DNA from: DASRQK01 sp040392005
GTDB taxonomy: Bacteria; Bacteroidota; Bacteroidia; Sphingobacteriales; Sphingobacteriaceae
Length of the DNA stretch: 64,000 nucleotides
Assembly (NCBI GenBank): GCA_040392005.1
Contig: JBEBWT010000006.1
Coordinates: forward strand, 18,835 to 82,834
Reading direction: 5' to 3'
In this document: piece by piece, positions 44,117 through 52,772 of the stretch
Numbering within the stretch: the stretch's first letter is position 1
Layout: every line of letters begins with the position of its first letter
Notes under the pieces: model-generated
Databases searched by the model: none
Told to the model about the DNA's origin: nothing
The model's input: the letters and a program-made list of their open reading frames with translations, nothing else
Made by a program: the position numbers and the translations under genes

Positions 44117-44875
44117 TCAGGAATCGAACTTTTCCAGTTGCTTGAGCAGGGTCGCAAAATCTTTGGGGTAAGGCGCCTCGAAGCTGTATTCTTTCCCATC
44201 AAGTGTGAATGCAACGGCATAGGCATGGAGGGCAAAACGTTTCATAATAGGCGTTTCCTCCTGCCCTTTGCCCATACTAAACCCACGGCGTTTGATCTGT
44301 GACAGATAGACCGGCTTGCCACGGTACATCGTATCCCCCACAATAGACGCCCGCTGGGTGGCCAGGTGGATCCGGATCTGGTGCATCCGGCCTGTCACCG
44401 GACGGCATTCAACCAGGGTAAAATCCCGGAAAAACTGCAGGGACTTGAAGTAAGTTTCAGCCCGCTTGCCTCTGGCCCGGTCAATACTGACATTGCGGTT
44501 GCCCTGATTGAGAATGGGCAGATCCACCAGCAGATCATCGAATCGGTGAATACCACCGATGATGGCATGATAGACCTTGCGCACCCGTCTTTTTTCAAAT
44601 TCAATAGAGATCAGCCGGTAGGTTTCGGGGTTCTTGGCCAGCAGTAGCAATCCCGAAGTTTCCTTGTCCAGCCGGTGGCAGACCTGCACATCCGGATGAT
44701 ATTTCCGGGCCAGGCGCAGCACATTGACCTCCCCTCCCTCCCGCTCATCCAGTGAAGCAAGGAATGCCGGTTTATTGACCACGATCAGATTCTCATCTTC
44801 GTGCAGGATCATTTCGTCGAATTTGGGGAATTTGATCGGGGGTGCGGGTACAGCAGGTGCAATGGCATCTTTCAT
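44117..44875 (-). CDS. RluA-family RNA pseudouridine synthase
   Basis: 252 residues from the ATG at 44875; an upstream ATG would cross the promoter box and adds an implausible N-terminus. The catalytic Asp is in VCHRLDKETSGLLLLAKNPET, the RluA signature, with GRMHQIRIHLATQRASIVGDTMY as the second block. It isomerises uridine in rRNA or tRNA; there is no S4 domain, so it is like RluA/RluC-short forms. Divergent from the NlpE-META lipoprotein gene with only 45 nt between the start codons. Confidence 0.93.
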   Translation of the reverse strand: MKDAIAPAVPAPPIKFPKFDEMILHEDENLIVVNKPAFLASLDEREGGEVNVLRLARKYHPDVQVCHRLDKETSGLLLLAKNPETYRLISIEFEKRRVRKVYHAIIGGIHRFDDLLVDLPILNQGNRNVSIDRARGKRAETYFKSLQFFRDFTLVECRPVTGRMHQIRIHLATQRASIVGDTMYRGKPVYLSQIKRRGFSMGKGQEETPIMKRFALHAYAVAFTLDGKEYSFEAPYPKDFATLLKQLEKFDS

Positions 44876-44879
44876 TCCG

Positions 44880-44909
44880 CAAAAATAGTTATATTGCACC
44901 ACATTCAAA
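44880..44909 (-). promoter_or_regulatory. Promoter abutting the RluA-type start
   Basis: On the minus strand TTTG (44906-44909), 18 nt, then TATTTTTG (44880-44887), followed by CGGA and the ATG. The -7 box is 4 nt from the start codon, so the mRNA should be leaderless. Confidence 0.65.
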
Positions 44910-44920
44910 ATCACTGAGGC

Positions 44921-45721
44921 ATGAAAAAACTGAAAATCAACCAAATTGCATTTGCAGCAGCTCTACTGATCGGATTTGCCGCCTGTCAGAGCCAACCTTC
45001 CTCATCCGAAAGTCAGGAAGCGGCCAGTATGGCATTGGCCACAGGTGACAACAGTCAAAATTCCCTGGATTGGGCCGGCAGCTACCATGGTGTTCTACCC
45101 TGCGCGGATTGTCCGGGCATCAGTACCGCACTCTCCATCCGGGAAGACGGCTCATATGAATTGCAGACACGGTACATTGATCGGGGGGACAGTATTTTTG
45201 TGGAACAAGGTAGTTTTACCTGGGATCCGACCGGCAGTTATATTACATTAAATACGGGCGAAGGTATCAAATATCAGGTCGGTGAGAATCAGTTGTTCGC
45301 GTTGGACATGGAAGGCAACCGCATCGAAGGCGGACTGGCCGATCATTATATATTGAAAAAAGCGGATGGCCGGATCACTGATATTTACTGGAAATTGATC
45401 GAAATCAACGGCCAATCCATCGAGCACATCAAACTGATGCGGGAGCCCTATCTGCGCCTGAATACCGCTGACAACCGGGCAGAAGCCAACGGGGGCTGCA
45501 ATGGCATGGGAGGCACTTACGAGTTGAACGCCGATCACTGGCGGCTCAGCTTTTCGCAATTTATGAGCACGCAGATGGCCTGTGAAAACATGGAAATCGA
45601 GCAGCAACTGGCCGACGTGATCCAGCGCACCGACAGCTATGCGGTGGCCAGCGATACCCTGCAATTGTTCCGGGCAAGGATGGCTCCCCTGGCGAAGTTC
45701 AAAGCGGTTTATGTCAAATAA
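44921..45721 (+). CDS. NlpE-META domain lipoprotein
   Basis: 266 residues. Lipoprotein signal (FAAALLIGFAAC), then an NlpE-like domain starting YHGVLPCADCPGISTALSIREDGSYELQTRY with the CxxC that is characteristic of that family, then a META/HslJ-like domain (WKLIEINGQS, ANGGCNGMGGTYELN, FSQFMSTQMACENMEIEQQL). NlpE proteins relate to copper and envelope stress; META domains to heat or secretion stress. The combination is found in other bacteria and suggests an envelope stress sensor or copper-tolerance factor, fitting the nearby metal-efflux operon, though it is a separate unit. Confidence 0.88.
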   Translation: MKKLKINQIAFAAALLIGFAACQSQPSSSESQEAASMALATGDNSQNSLDWAGSYHGVLPCADCPGISTALSIREDGSYELQTRYIDRGDSIFVEQGSFTWDPTGSYITLNTGEGIKYQVGENQLFALDMEGNRIEGGLADHYILKKADGRITDIYWKLIEINGQSIEHIKLMREPYLRLNTADNRAEANGGCNGMGGTYELNADHWRLSFSQFMSTQMACENMEIEQQLADVIQRTDSYAVASDTLQLFRARMAPLAKFKAVYVK

Positions 45722-45734
45722 GAATAAATAGGTT

Positions 45735-46784
45735 TTACCTAAACCCAGCATTGATTACTTCCAGCGCCCCGGCTCCCGGGCACAGGTCGGCCTCGGAAAA
45801 GTCGATCAAAGGCACGGTAGCTGTTTTCAGGGTTTCGTGCAATTCGGGCTTTTGTTCCAGATAGATCAGACCGGTCAGGATTTCACTACGTTCCCTGGCC
45901 CCGTACAGCATCTGCATGGCCGAAAGGCGGTCGTGCGGATCCCATTCCTGTGCCAACTTATTCAGTTGCAGGACAGATCCATCGTGCAAAGCGACCTGTG
46001 CGGATTCGCCTTCGGCATAGGAGGCCGTGATCTCCTCCTCCTCAGGGACAAAATCAATAGCAGAGGTGGCCTCTCTGTGGTCCCGCACGTAATCGTAAGA
46101 CTTGGTTGATCCCGCATTGTTGTTGAAGGTGACACAGGGAGAGATTACATTGATAAAGGCAAAGCCTTTGTGCTTGATGGCTGCCTTGATCAGTGGCACG
46201 AGTTGTTCTTTGTCGCCGCTGAAGCTCTGTGCCACAAACGAAGCCCCCAGTTCCACTGCCAGACTGGCCAGATCGATGCCTTCAAAAGCATTGACCGAAC
46301 CTGCCTTGCTGATCGACCCGAGGTCGGCCGTGGCCGAGTCCTGCCCTTTGGTCAGGCCGTAACAACCGTTATTCATCACAATATACACCATGTCCAGGTT
46401 GCGGCGCATGACATGCACAAACTGTCCCATTCCGATAGAGGCAGAATCCCCATCTCCGGATACACCAATATAAACCAAGTCTTTATTGGCCAGGTTGGCT
46501 CCGGTAGTCACGCTGGGCATGCGGCCATGCACCGAGTTGAACCCGTGCGAGCGCCCGAGGAAATAAGCCGGTGTCTTCGAGGAGCATCCGATGCCGGACA
46601 TCTTTGCGATCCGGTGTGGCGAGATGTCCAGTTCGAAACAAGCCAGTTGGATCGCCATTCCGATACTGTCATGGCCGCAGCCCGCACACAGGGTGGACAT
46701 GGCCGCCTCATAGTCCTTCAATGTATTCCCGATTTTATTTTTCGGTGTCCTCGGATGCCTAAATGCTGGTTTTAGATAGCTCAT
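45735..46784 (-). CDS. korB: 2-oxoacid:ferredoxin oxidoreductase beta subunit
   Basis: 349 residues from the ATG at 46784 (MSYLKPAFRHPRTPKNKIGN); this start overlaps the end of korA by 26 bp and avoids an unlikely upstream extension. Cys residues of a [4Fe-4S] site are in LCAGCGHDSIGMA and MSGIGCSSKTPAYF; the thiamine-diphosphate motif is GDGDSASIGMGQFVHVMRRNLDMVYIVMNNGCYGLTKGQ. It carries out the oxidative decarboxylation of a 2-oxoacid, most likely 2-oxoglutarate, with ferredoxin as acceptor. Operon with korA and a GltD-like flavoprotein gene. Confidence 0.94.
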   Translation of the reverse strand: MSYLKPAFRHPRTPKNKIGNTLKDYEAAMSTLCAGCGHDSIGMAIQLACFELDISPHRIAKMSGIGCSSKTPAYFLGRSHGFNSVHGRMPSVTTGANLANKDLVYIGVSGDGDSASIGMGQFVHVMRRNLDMVYIVMNNGCYGLTKGQDSATADLGSISKAGSVNAFEGIDLASLAVELGASFVAQSFSGDKEQLVPLIKAAIKHKGFAFINVISPCVTFNNNAGSTKSYDYVRDHREATSAIDFVPEEEEITASYAEGESAQVALHDGSVLQLNKLAQEWDPHDRLSAMQMLYGARERSEILTGLIYLEQKPELHETLKTATVPLIDFSEADLCPGAGALEVINAGFR

Positions 46785-48603
46785 GTGAATCGCGGTGTTT
46801 AGTAGTGAAATAATCGTTGATCTGGCGTACGATCGTATCGGCCGTAATGGGCATACCATCGTAATGCAATACCGGCACGAGCTTCGTCGGCTCGATTCCG
46901 GCTTCGATCAGCAGCATGCTGCGCATTTGTGCATCCCTGTTTTGTTCAATGACGAATACCTGGCGATGGGCGTCGATGAAAGCGATGGCTTCCGGTCCGA
47001 AGGGAAATGCCAGGATACGAATGGCATTGAGGTTTATTCCGTCCTTTGCCAACAAGTCCCGGGCTTCTTCGGCCGCCTGGGTGGAGGTACCGAAAAACAA
47101 CATACCATATTCGGTGTCGCCTTCGGGTTCGTATATCCGTGCTTTCGGCACCTCGCCTTTAATGGTTTCCCATTTCAGGGCCAGGCGTTCCATATTACGC
47201 TTGTAGGCCCTGCTGTCTTCCGTATATCGGGCATACTCATCGCGCGAAGTACCCCGGGTAGTATATGCACCTATGGAAGGGTGCGCGCCGGGGGTATTAC
47301 GATAAGTGACTCCGTCCCCATCCAGGTCGAGGTAGCGGCCGTAGGAGACCAATTCCGTTAGTTCTTCGGCGCTATAATGCTTGCCCCGGTCATATTGACG
47401 GCCATCGTCCCATGCAAATGGGCGGGTCACGTAATCATTCATCCCCAGGTCCAGATCGGTCATCAGCATAATCGGGGTCTGGAACCGATCGGCCAGGTCA
47501 AAACTTAACGCGGTCAATTCAAAGCATTCGGTCGGGTCGGACGGAAACAGCAGGACATGCTTGGTATCGCCGTGGGATGCATAGGCGGCCAGCAACAAAT
47601 CGGATTGCTGGGTACGGGTCGGCATTCCCGTGCTGGGGCCTGTCCGCTGGACGTCGATCAGCACAGCGGGCAGTTCGGCGAAATAGGCCAAACCCAAAAA
47701 TTCGTTCATCAGCGACACGCCCGGCCCGCTGGTAGCGGTGAACGCCCTGGCTCCCGCCCAGGTAGCACCTAAGACCATGCCGATGGCGGCCAGTTCGTCT
47801 TCGGCCTGCACGATGGCATAGCGGTGTTTACCGGTTTCCGGATCCACCCGGTGGACCCGTGCGTACTGCGCATAGGCTTCGGCCACAGAAGTAGATGGCG
47901 TGATCGGATACCAGGCTACTACGGTAGCACCGGCATATACGGCCCCCAGTCCGCAACCCAGATTGCCATCAACCATAATCGAATCGCTCAGCAAGTTACG
48001 CCGCTCCAGCCGGATGGGCAAAGGATATGCTATGTGTTCCCGCACATAGTCAATACCCAAATGCAGGGCCTTGAGGTTATCCGCCATCAGGTGCGGTTTT
48101 TTTTCAAACTGTTCTGTCAGCAGGCGCTCTATTTCGTTGATATCCAGATCGATCAGGACCGCCAGCCCCCCTACATAGATTATGTTTTTGAGCAATTGAC
48201 GGACCCGAGGATTGGTAAATGTTTTGTTGGACATTTCGGTCATCGGAATACCGATATAGGTAATATCTTCCCGGACAAAGCCGGGACTCAGGGGTTTCGT
48301 ATCGTCATAGACGAAAAAACCACCCGGTTTCACCGATGATACATCTTGCAGCATACTCTGCGGATTGACAGATACCATCAAGTCCACCCCCTCCCGTCTG
48401 CCAAGGTATCCCTCCTCGCTGACACGGATTTCATACCAGGTGGGAAGTCCCTGGATATTGGACGGAAAAATATTCTTTGGCGAAATGGGAATTCCCATCC
48501 GGAAAATAGCTTTGGCAAATAAATTATTGGCGCTGGCTGAGCCTGTCCCGTTCACGTTGGCAAACCGGACGACGAAATCATTGATTCCTACTCGTTGTGT
48601 CAT
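46759..48603 (-). CDS. korA: 2-oxoacid:ferredoxin oxidoreductase alpha subunit (gamma-alpha fusion)
   Basis: 614 residues: an N-terminal gamma domain (INDFVVRFANVNGTGSASANNLFAKAIFRMGIPISPKNIFPSNIQGLPTWYEI) fused to the alpha domain with WYPITPSTSVAEAYAQYA and the CoA/ThDP block VLIDVQRTGPSTGMPTRTQQSDLLLA. The fused form pairs with KorB in many aerobic Bacteroidota. It oxidises a 2-oxoacid to acyl-CoA and CO2 while reducing ferredoxin. Substrate choice (2-oxoglutarate against pyruvate or branched acids) is inferred from length and fusion. It overlaps korB by 26 bp. Confidence 0.93.
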   Translation of the reverse strand: MTQRVGINDFVVRFANVNGTGSASANNLFAKAIFRMGIPISPKNIFPSNIQGLPTWYEIRVSEEGYLGRREGVDLMVSVNPQSMLQDVSSVKPGGFFVYDDTKPLSPGFVREDITYIGIPMTEMSNKTFTNPRVRQLLKNIIYVGGLAVLIDLDINEIERLLTEQFEKKPHLMADNLKALHLGIDYVREHIAYPLPIRLERRNLLSDSIMVDGNLGCGLGAVYAGATVVAWYPITPSTSVAEAYAQYARVHRVDPETGKHRYAIVQAEDELAAIGMVLGATWAGARAFTATSGPGVSLMNEFLGLAYFAELPAVLIDVQRTGPSTGMPTRTQQSDLLLAAYASHGDTKHVLLFPSDPTECFELTALSFDLADRFQTPIMLMTDLDLGMNDYVTRPFAWDDGRQYDRGKHYSAEELTELVSYGRYLDLDGDGVTYRNTPGAHPSIGAYTTRGTSRDEYARYTEDSRAYKRNMERLALKWETIKGEVPKARIYEPEGDTEYGMLFFGTSTQAAEEARDLLAKDGINLNAIRILAFPFGPEAIAFIDAHRQVFVIEQNRDAQMRSMLLIEAGIEPTKLVPVLHYDGMPITADTIVRQINDYFTTKHRDSHELSKTSI

Positions 48604-48626
48604 GTTTTGTTTTGAAATTTAATGGG

Positions 48627-50408
48627 TCAGATATCGATGGCTTTGGTCGTTTGATACAGAAATTTTTGCATGTCCCAGGCTGAAGTGGGGCACCGTTCGG
48701 CGCACAGACCACAGTGCAGGCACACGTCTTCGTCCTTGACCATCACCCGGCCGGTCTGCAGAATGGACGACACCAGCAGATCCTGTTCGGTATTGAGTGC
48801 CGGCACGAGCAATTGCTGGCGCAGGGTTTCTTCTTCCGCATTCGGAGTGAAGGTAATGCAGGAGGTCGGACAGATGTCCATACAGGCATCACATTCGATG
48901 CAGCGGTCCGCAGTGAACACCGTTTGCACATCACAATTCAGGCAACGCATAGCTTCCCGGTAGGCATCATCCAGTCCAAAGCCCAGCTCTACTTCCCGCT
49001 TGCGGTCAGTCATCGTCACCGCTTTATCCTCCTGCGGGACGGCATAACGCGGGTCCACTACAACCCCATTCTCATAACTCCACTCGTGTACCCCCATTTT
49101 CTGGCTGAACAGGTTGGTCTGCGGGGCCGGGCGTTCCTGAATATCCTGTTTTTCGCAATACAGGTGGATGGACACGGCAGCCTGGTGGCCGTGGGCCACT
49201 GCGGTGATCACATTTTTAGGGCCAAAGGCAGCGTCTCCACCGAAAAAAACATGGGGCAGGGTCGATTGGAAGGTTTTCTGATCCACGATGGGCATATCCC
49301 ATTTGCCGAAATCCAGGCCCAGGTCACGTTCAATCCAGGGGAACGTATTCTCCTGACCGATGGCGATCAGCACTTCATCGGCCTCAATGAATACCGGTGC
49401 TTCGTCGGAGGGCAGCAACCGGCGCTTGCCATCGGCATCGTACCGGGCCTCCACCTTCTGGAAAGTCATACCCCGCAACTTGCCATTTTCAACCTCGAAA
49501 GTCAGTGGCACATGGTTATTAAAAAATGTAATATCTTCATGCATGGCGTCTTCCTTTTCCCAGGGTGAGGCTTTCATCTCCTCAAACGGGCTTCTGACCA
49601 CGACTTTGACATCCTTGCCACCAAGTCGCCGGGCAGTCCGGCAACAGTCCATCGCGGTATTGCCTCCACCCAGCACGATCACTTTTTCACCGATCGTGTC
49701 CCGATGCTCAAAGGCTACACTGGCCAGCCATTCAATACCAATATGGATGAATCCACTACCTTCCTGCCTGCCCGGCAGATCGGGCAGATCCCGTCCTCTC
49801 GGCGCACCTGTACCAATGAATATGGCATCGTAATCCTTTTCTACCAAAGATTTCAGACTATCGACCCGGGTTTTGAAATGGGTATGGATGCCGAGATCGA
49901 GTACATATCCGACCTCCTCATCCAGTACTTCTTCCGGAAGGCGGAACGAAGGTATCTGACTGCGCATCATCCCGCCGCCTGCGGCATGCTCGTCAAAGAG
50001 GTGCAGCTCGTAACCCAGGGGTGCCAGATCCCGGGCCACCGTCAGTGAGGCTGGACCCGCCCCTATCAGGGCTACTTTCTTGCCATTGGACGGGAATGGC
50101 CCGGCAGGCATGTGCTGGTGCACATCGTCTTTATTGTCGGCCGCCACGCGCTTGAGCCGGCAGATCGCTACCGGTTCCTCTTCCACCCGTACACGCCGAC
50201 AGGCGGGCTCACAGGGACGGTCGCAGGTACGCCCGAGGATGCCTGGAAATACATTGGATTCCCAATTGACCATATAGGCCTCCGTATATTTACCCGCAGC
50301 GATCAGGCGGATGTATTCGGGTACGGGCGTATGCGCCGGACAGGCGTACTGGCAATCCACTACCTTGTGGTAATACTCCGGGTCGTTTACGTTGGTCGGT
50401 TTCATCAT
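48627..50408 (-). CDS. GltD-like NAD(P)-dependent FAD oxidoreductase with ferredoxin domains
   Basis: 593 residues. N-terminal GltD-type Fe-S region (DCQYACPAHTPVPEYIRL, CDRPCEPACRR), an FAD loop (ALIGAGPASLTVARDLAPLGYE), an NAD(P) loop (VLGGGNTAMDCCRTARRLGG) and, at the C-terminus, two ferredoxin [4Fe-4S] motifs (CIECDACMDICPTSCITF and CLHCGLCAERCPTSAW). No large glutamate-synthase subunit is present; instead it is the first gene of the korA-korB operon, 23 nt upstream. I infer that it moves electrons between the Kor ferredoxin and NAD(P)H, making the system a soluble three-part 2-oxoacid dehydrogenase. Confidence 0.9.
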   Translation of the reverse strand: MMKPTNVNDPEYYHKVVDCQYACPAHTPVPEYIRLIAAGKYTEAYMVNWESNVFPGILGRTCDRPCEPACRRVRVEEEPVAICRLKRVAADNKDDVHQHMPAGPFPSNGKKVALIGAGPASLTVARDLAPLGYELHLFDEHAAGGGMMRSQIPSFRLPEEVLDEEVGYVLDLGIHTHFKTRVDSLKSLVEKDYDAIFIGTGAPRGRDLPDLPGRQEGSGFIHIGIEWLASVAFEHRDTIGEKVIVLGGGNTAMDCCRTARRLGGKDVKVVVRSPFEEMKASPWEKEDAMHEDITFFNNHVPLTFEVENGKLRGMTFQKVEARYDADGKRRLLPSDEAPVFIEADEVLIAIGQENTFPWIERDLGLDFGKWDMPIVDQKTFQSTLPHVFFGGDAAFGPKNVITAVAHGHQAAVSIHLYCEKQDIQERPAPQTNLFSQKMGVHEWSYENGVVVDPRYAVPQEDKAVTMTDRKREVELGFGLDDAYREAMRCLNCDVQTVFTADRCIECDACMDICPTSCITFTPNAEEETLRQQLLVPALNTEQDLLVSSILQTGRVMVKDEDVCLHCGLCAERCPTSAWDMQKFLYQTTKAIDI

Positions 50409-50514
50409 AATTTAGTTAGATTCATGATAATATAGCAAATTAAGACTATCCCTTTCAAATAAACAAATGCATGGAGAGGCTAAATACAAAATGTAGGGAA
50501 TTTATGATGAAATT

Positions 50515-50523
50515 GGGGGGGGG
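50515..50523 (+). repeat. G9 homopolymer upstream of the PD40 gene
   Basis: Nine consecutive G residues in an otherwise AT-rich spacer, about 77 nt upstream of the -7 box of the following gene. Such tracts can slip during replication. Confidence 0.6.
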
Positions 50524-50599
50524 TGGAGTGTTTTCAAGTGTAGGATTTCCGGACCGCTTATTTTTAAAAGAAAAATTCCCTCATTTCTTTTAAACTTAT

Positions 50600-50607
50600 T
50601 ATATTTG
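50600..50607 (+). promoter_or_regulatory. Candidate -7 promoter box of the PD40 gene
   Basis: TATATTTG matches TAnnTTTG, 35 nt before the ATG at 50643. Confidence 0.5.
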
Positions 50608-50642
50608 GGCACTAACACAATTTTACACTAAATATCATTGTT

Positions 50643-51644
50643 ATGAAAAATCGACCTGTTTTAAAACCATGTTATGCCATTTTAATCGTGCTCATCATCT
50701 CGAGTTGTTCCTCTTCCAAATACTTAATGGTGTCTGCGGACGAAAGTTTTGATGCACTTTCAAAAATTACTGACAATGATAAGCCAAGTATTGATCCAAA
50801 CGGAGGTGACGAAAACAGCAATCTGGTCTATGCAGCCCAAGAAAATGACGGTTATTATAATATCTACTTAAAAGACAATGTGCTGTCACGGGCCGTTATC
50901 CAAAAGACCAGTGGAAGTAATTATAATTTGGCACCAAACTACAACGCCACAAACAAGAAGATCGTTTTCCAGTATTTTGATAAAACAAATTTCGATATTT
51001 ATTATGTAGATGCGTTTGAAGGAAAAGCAATCACCCAAATTACATATACTGATGAGAATGAGTACAACCCCACATGGTCAAAAGATGGGAAAATAGTGAT
51101 TTTCGAAAAAGGTGCAGCACCTAAGTCATACATTACCGTCACCAATTCGTCGGTGAGAAAAGCGGCCCAATATGTCAATCTCCGGGTGACAAAGAATCAA
51201 ATTTGGTTGAAAAATATAGAGACCGGCGAATTAAAAATGCTTGGTGAGGGGAGCTACCCTGTGATTTCACCGGACGGCAAACAGATCGCATTTGTCAAAT
51301 ACGATCTGAATAAGCGCAAAAACGCAGAAACAGGTACGATTTGGGTCATGACTATTGAAGGAAGTTCACCGAAGCAATTGACGGACAGTCAGGTAGGCTA
51401 TGCTGCCCGCCCCTCCTGGAGTCCGAAAGGTGACAAAATCGTTTTCCACTTGATCAAAAACAATAAAGCAGATGCGGACATCTATATGATCAATACCAAT
51501 GGCGAAAACTTAAAACAACTGACTACCAATAAATCCAATGACTTTTCACCTTATTGGTCTGCTGATAATTACATCTATTTCAGCTCTGACAGGGGGTCGA
51601 AAAAAGGAAACTACCAGATCTGGAGATTCAAAGTAACTGACTGA
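50643..51644 (+). CDS. TolB-like PD40 beta-propeller lipoprotein
   Basis: 333 residues: a lipoprotein signal (YAILIVLIISSC) then a propeller with PD40/WD40-type blades (YNLAPNYNATNKKIVFQYFD, EYNPTWSKDGKIVIFEKG, SYPVISPDGKQIAFVKYD, AARPSWSPKGDKIVFHLIKN, DFSPYWSADNYIYFSSDRG). Such propellers bind partner proteins in the periplasm, as TolB does with Pal, but no tol/pal genes are adjacent. Its AT content and codon use differ from both neighbours, suggesting later acquisition. Function not assigned. Confidence 0.85.
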   Translation: MKNRPVLKPCYAILIVLIISSCSSSKYLMVSADESFDALSKITDNDKPSIDPNGGDENSNLVYAAQENDGYYNIYLKDNVLSRAVIQKTSGSNYNLAPNYNATNKKIVFQYFDKTNFDIYYVDAFEGKAITQITYTDENEYNPTWSKDGKIVIFEKGAAPKSYITVTNSSVRKAAQYVNLRVTKNQIWLKNIETGELKMLGEGSYPVISPDGKQIAFVKYDLNKRKNAETGTIWVMTIEGSSPKQLTDSQVGYAARPSWSPKGDKIVFHLIKNNKADADIYMINTNGENLKQLTTNKSNDFSPYWSADNYIYFSSDRGSKKGNYQIWRFKVTD

Positions 51645-51695
51645 GGTCACCCGTCCTGTTTCGATCTGTCATCAAAAATCAGATAGCTTTTTGTA

Positions 51696-52670
51696 TTATT
51701 TGAAATGCTTCTGGTTTTTACTGACATTTTCCACATCCCAGGGGATCAACCCCTCAAAAGCGGCACTGCGGATCGCGCAATTCTCCACCGCACAGTAGCT
51801 GCAGCATGCCGGTTCGCAGGGATCGACATGGATGAATAGTTCGGTGTCCGAGTCCTGTCCGGCATTGATGATGCCGTCAATGGCATTGACCTCATCGTGT
51901 ACCTGCTGCAACAGGTAATAATTGGGCATGGTCACATGGCAATCGATATGGAGTTCCTGCCCGTAGCGCTGCACCCGGAAGTTATGCACATCGATCCAGG
52001 CGGGTTTTCGGTTCTTTTCGAGAATAGTCACGATTTCTTCTACCAATTCTACATCGGATTCATCCATCAGTCCGCCGATGGATTTGCGGAGCAAACGATA
52101 ACCACTATACAGGATATAGATCCCCAGTCCGATGGACAGGGCGATATCGATCCAGTTCCAGCCGGTGAGATACATCAGAAACAGGCCGAGCATGAGGCCC
52201 AGCGTGCTGTACGCATCGGTTTGCAGGTGCCGGCCATCGGCCTCGATCGTGAGGGATTTGAGTTTTTTGCTCTGGCGCACCATGTGCGTCCCGTATCCCC
52301 AGTTGATCGCACCCGTCAGGGCCACCAGCCCGATTCCCTCGATCAGCCGCTCGATCTGTTCGGGAAAAAGCAGGCTGTAAAAGGCTTTGCCCAGGATCAG
52401 CAGACCGGCAATAAAGATCAGCCCCCCTTCCAGGAACACGGAGAAAAACTCCACTTTTCCGTGGCCGTAAGGGTGGTTTTCGTCTTTGGGTTTGGAAGCA
52501 AGGTGGATGCTGTAAAACGCAAAGCCCGAAGCCACGACATTGACAATGCTTTCCATCGCATCGGTGAGGATCGCATTGGAACCCGTCAGTAAATAAGCAG
52601 AAAACTTGATCAGCATCAGCACGACACCAATCCCCAGCGAAATCTGGATGAGTTGTTTCTGTTTGTTCAT
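51696..52670 (-). CDS. Cation diffusion facilitator (CDF) transporter with Cys-rich tail
   Basis: 324 residues with six membrane helices. Metal-site residues are in TDAMESIVNVVASG (helix 2) and ADGRHLQTDAYSTLGLML (helix 5), with HPYGHGKVEFFS between, and a cytoplasmic C-terminal domain (DVHNFRVQRYGQELHIDCHVTMPNYY). It exports Zn, Fe, Mn or similar divalent ions by proton exchange. Past the normal CDF end there is a Cys-rich stretch, CEPACCSYCAVENCAIR, about 25 residues before the C-terminus, which could bind metal and act as a sensor or delivery site. Convergent with the PD40 gene. Confidence 0.92.
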   Translation of the reverse strand: MNKQKQLIQISLGIGVVLMLIKFSAYLLTGSNAILTDAMESIVNVVASGFAFYSIHLASKPKDENHPYGHGKVEFFSVFLEGGLIFIAGLLILGKAFYSLLFPEQIERLIEGIGLVALTGAINWGYGTHMVRQSKKLKSLTIEADGRHLQTDAYSTLGLMLGLFLMYLTGWNWIDIALSIGLGIYILYSGYRLLRKSIGGLMDESDVELVEEIVTILEKNRKPAWIDVHNFRVQRYGQELHIDCHVTMPNYYLLQQVHDEVNAIDGIINAGQDSDTELFIHVDPCEPACCSYCAVENCAIRSAAFEGLIPWDVENVSKNQKHFK

Positions 52671-52758
52671 TTCGACCGAAGGTCAATGGTTTAAAAAAAA
52701 TCTCCGAAGCATCACAAAGATAGGGTTTAGAATTGACAATAAATGTTTAGAAAACTTC

Positions 52759-52766
52759 TATATTTG
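52759..52766 (+). promoter_or_regulatory. -7 box close to the aspartate aminotransferase start
   Basis: TATATTTG ends 6 nt before the ATG at 52773 (CCCATT between), again predicting an mRNA that begins at or next to the start codon. Confidence 0.6.
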
Positions 52767-52772
52767 CCCATT

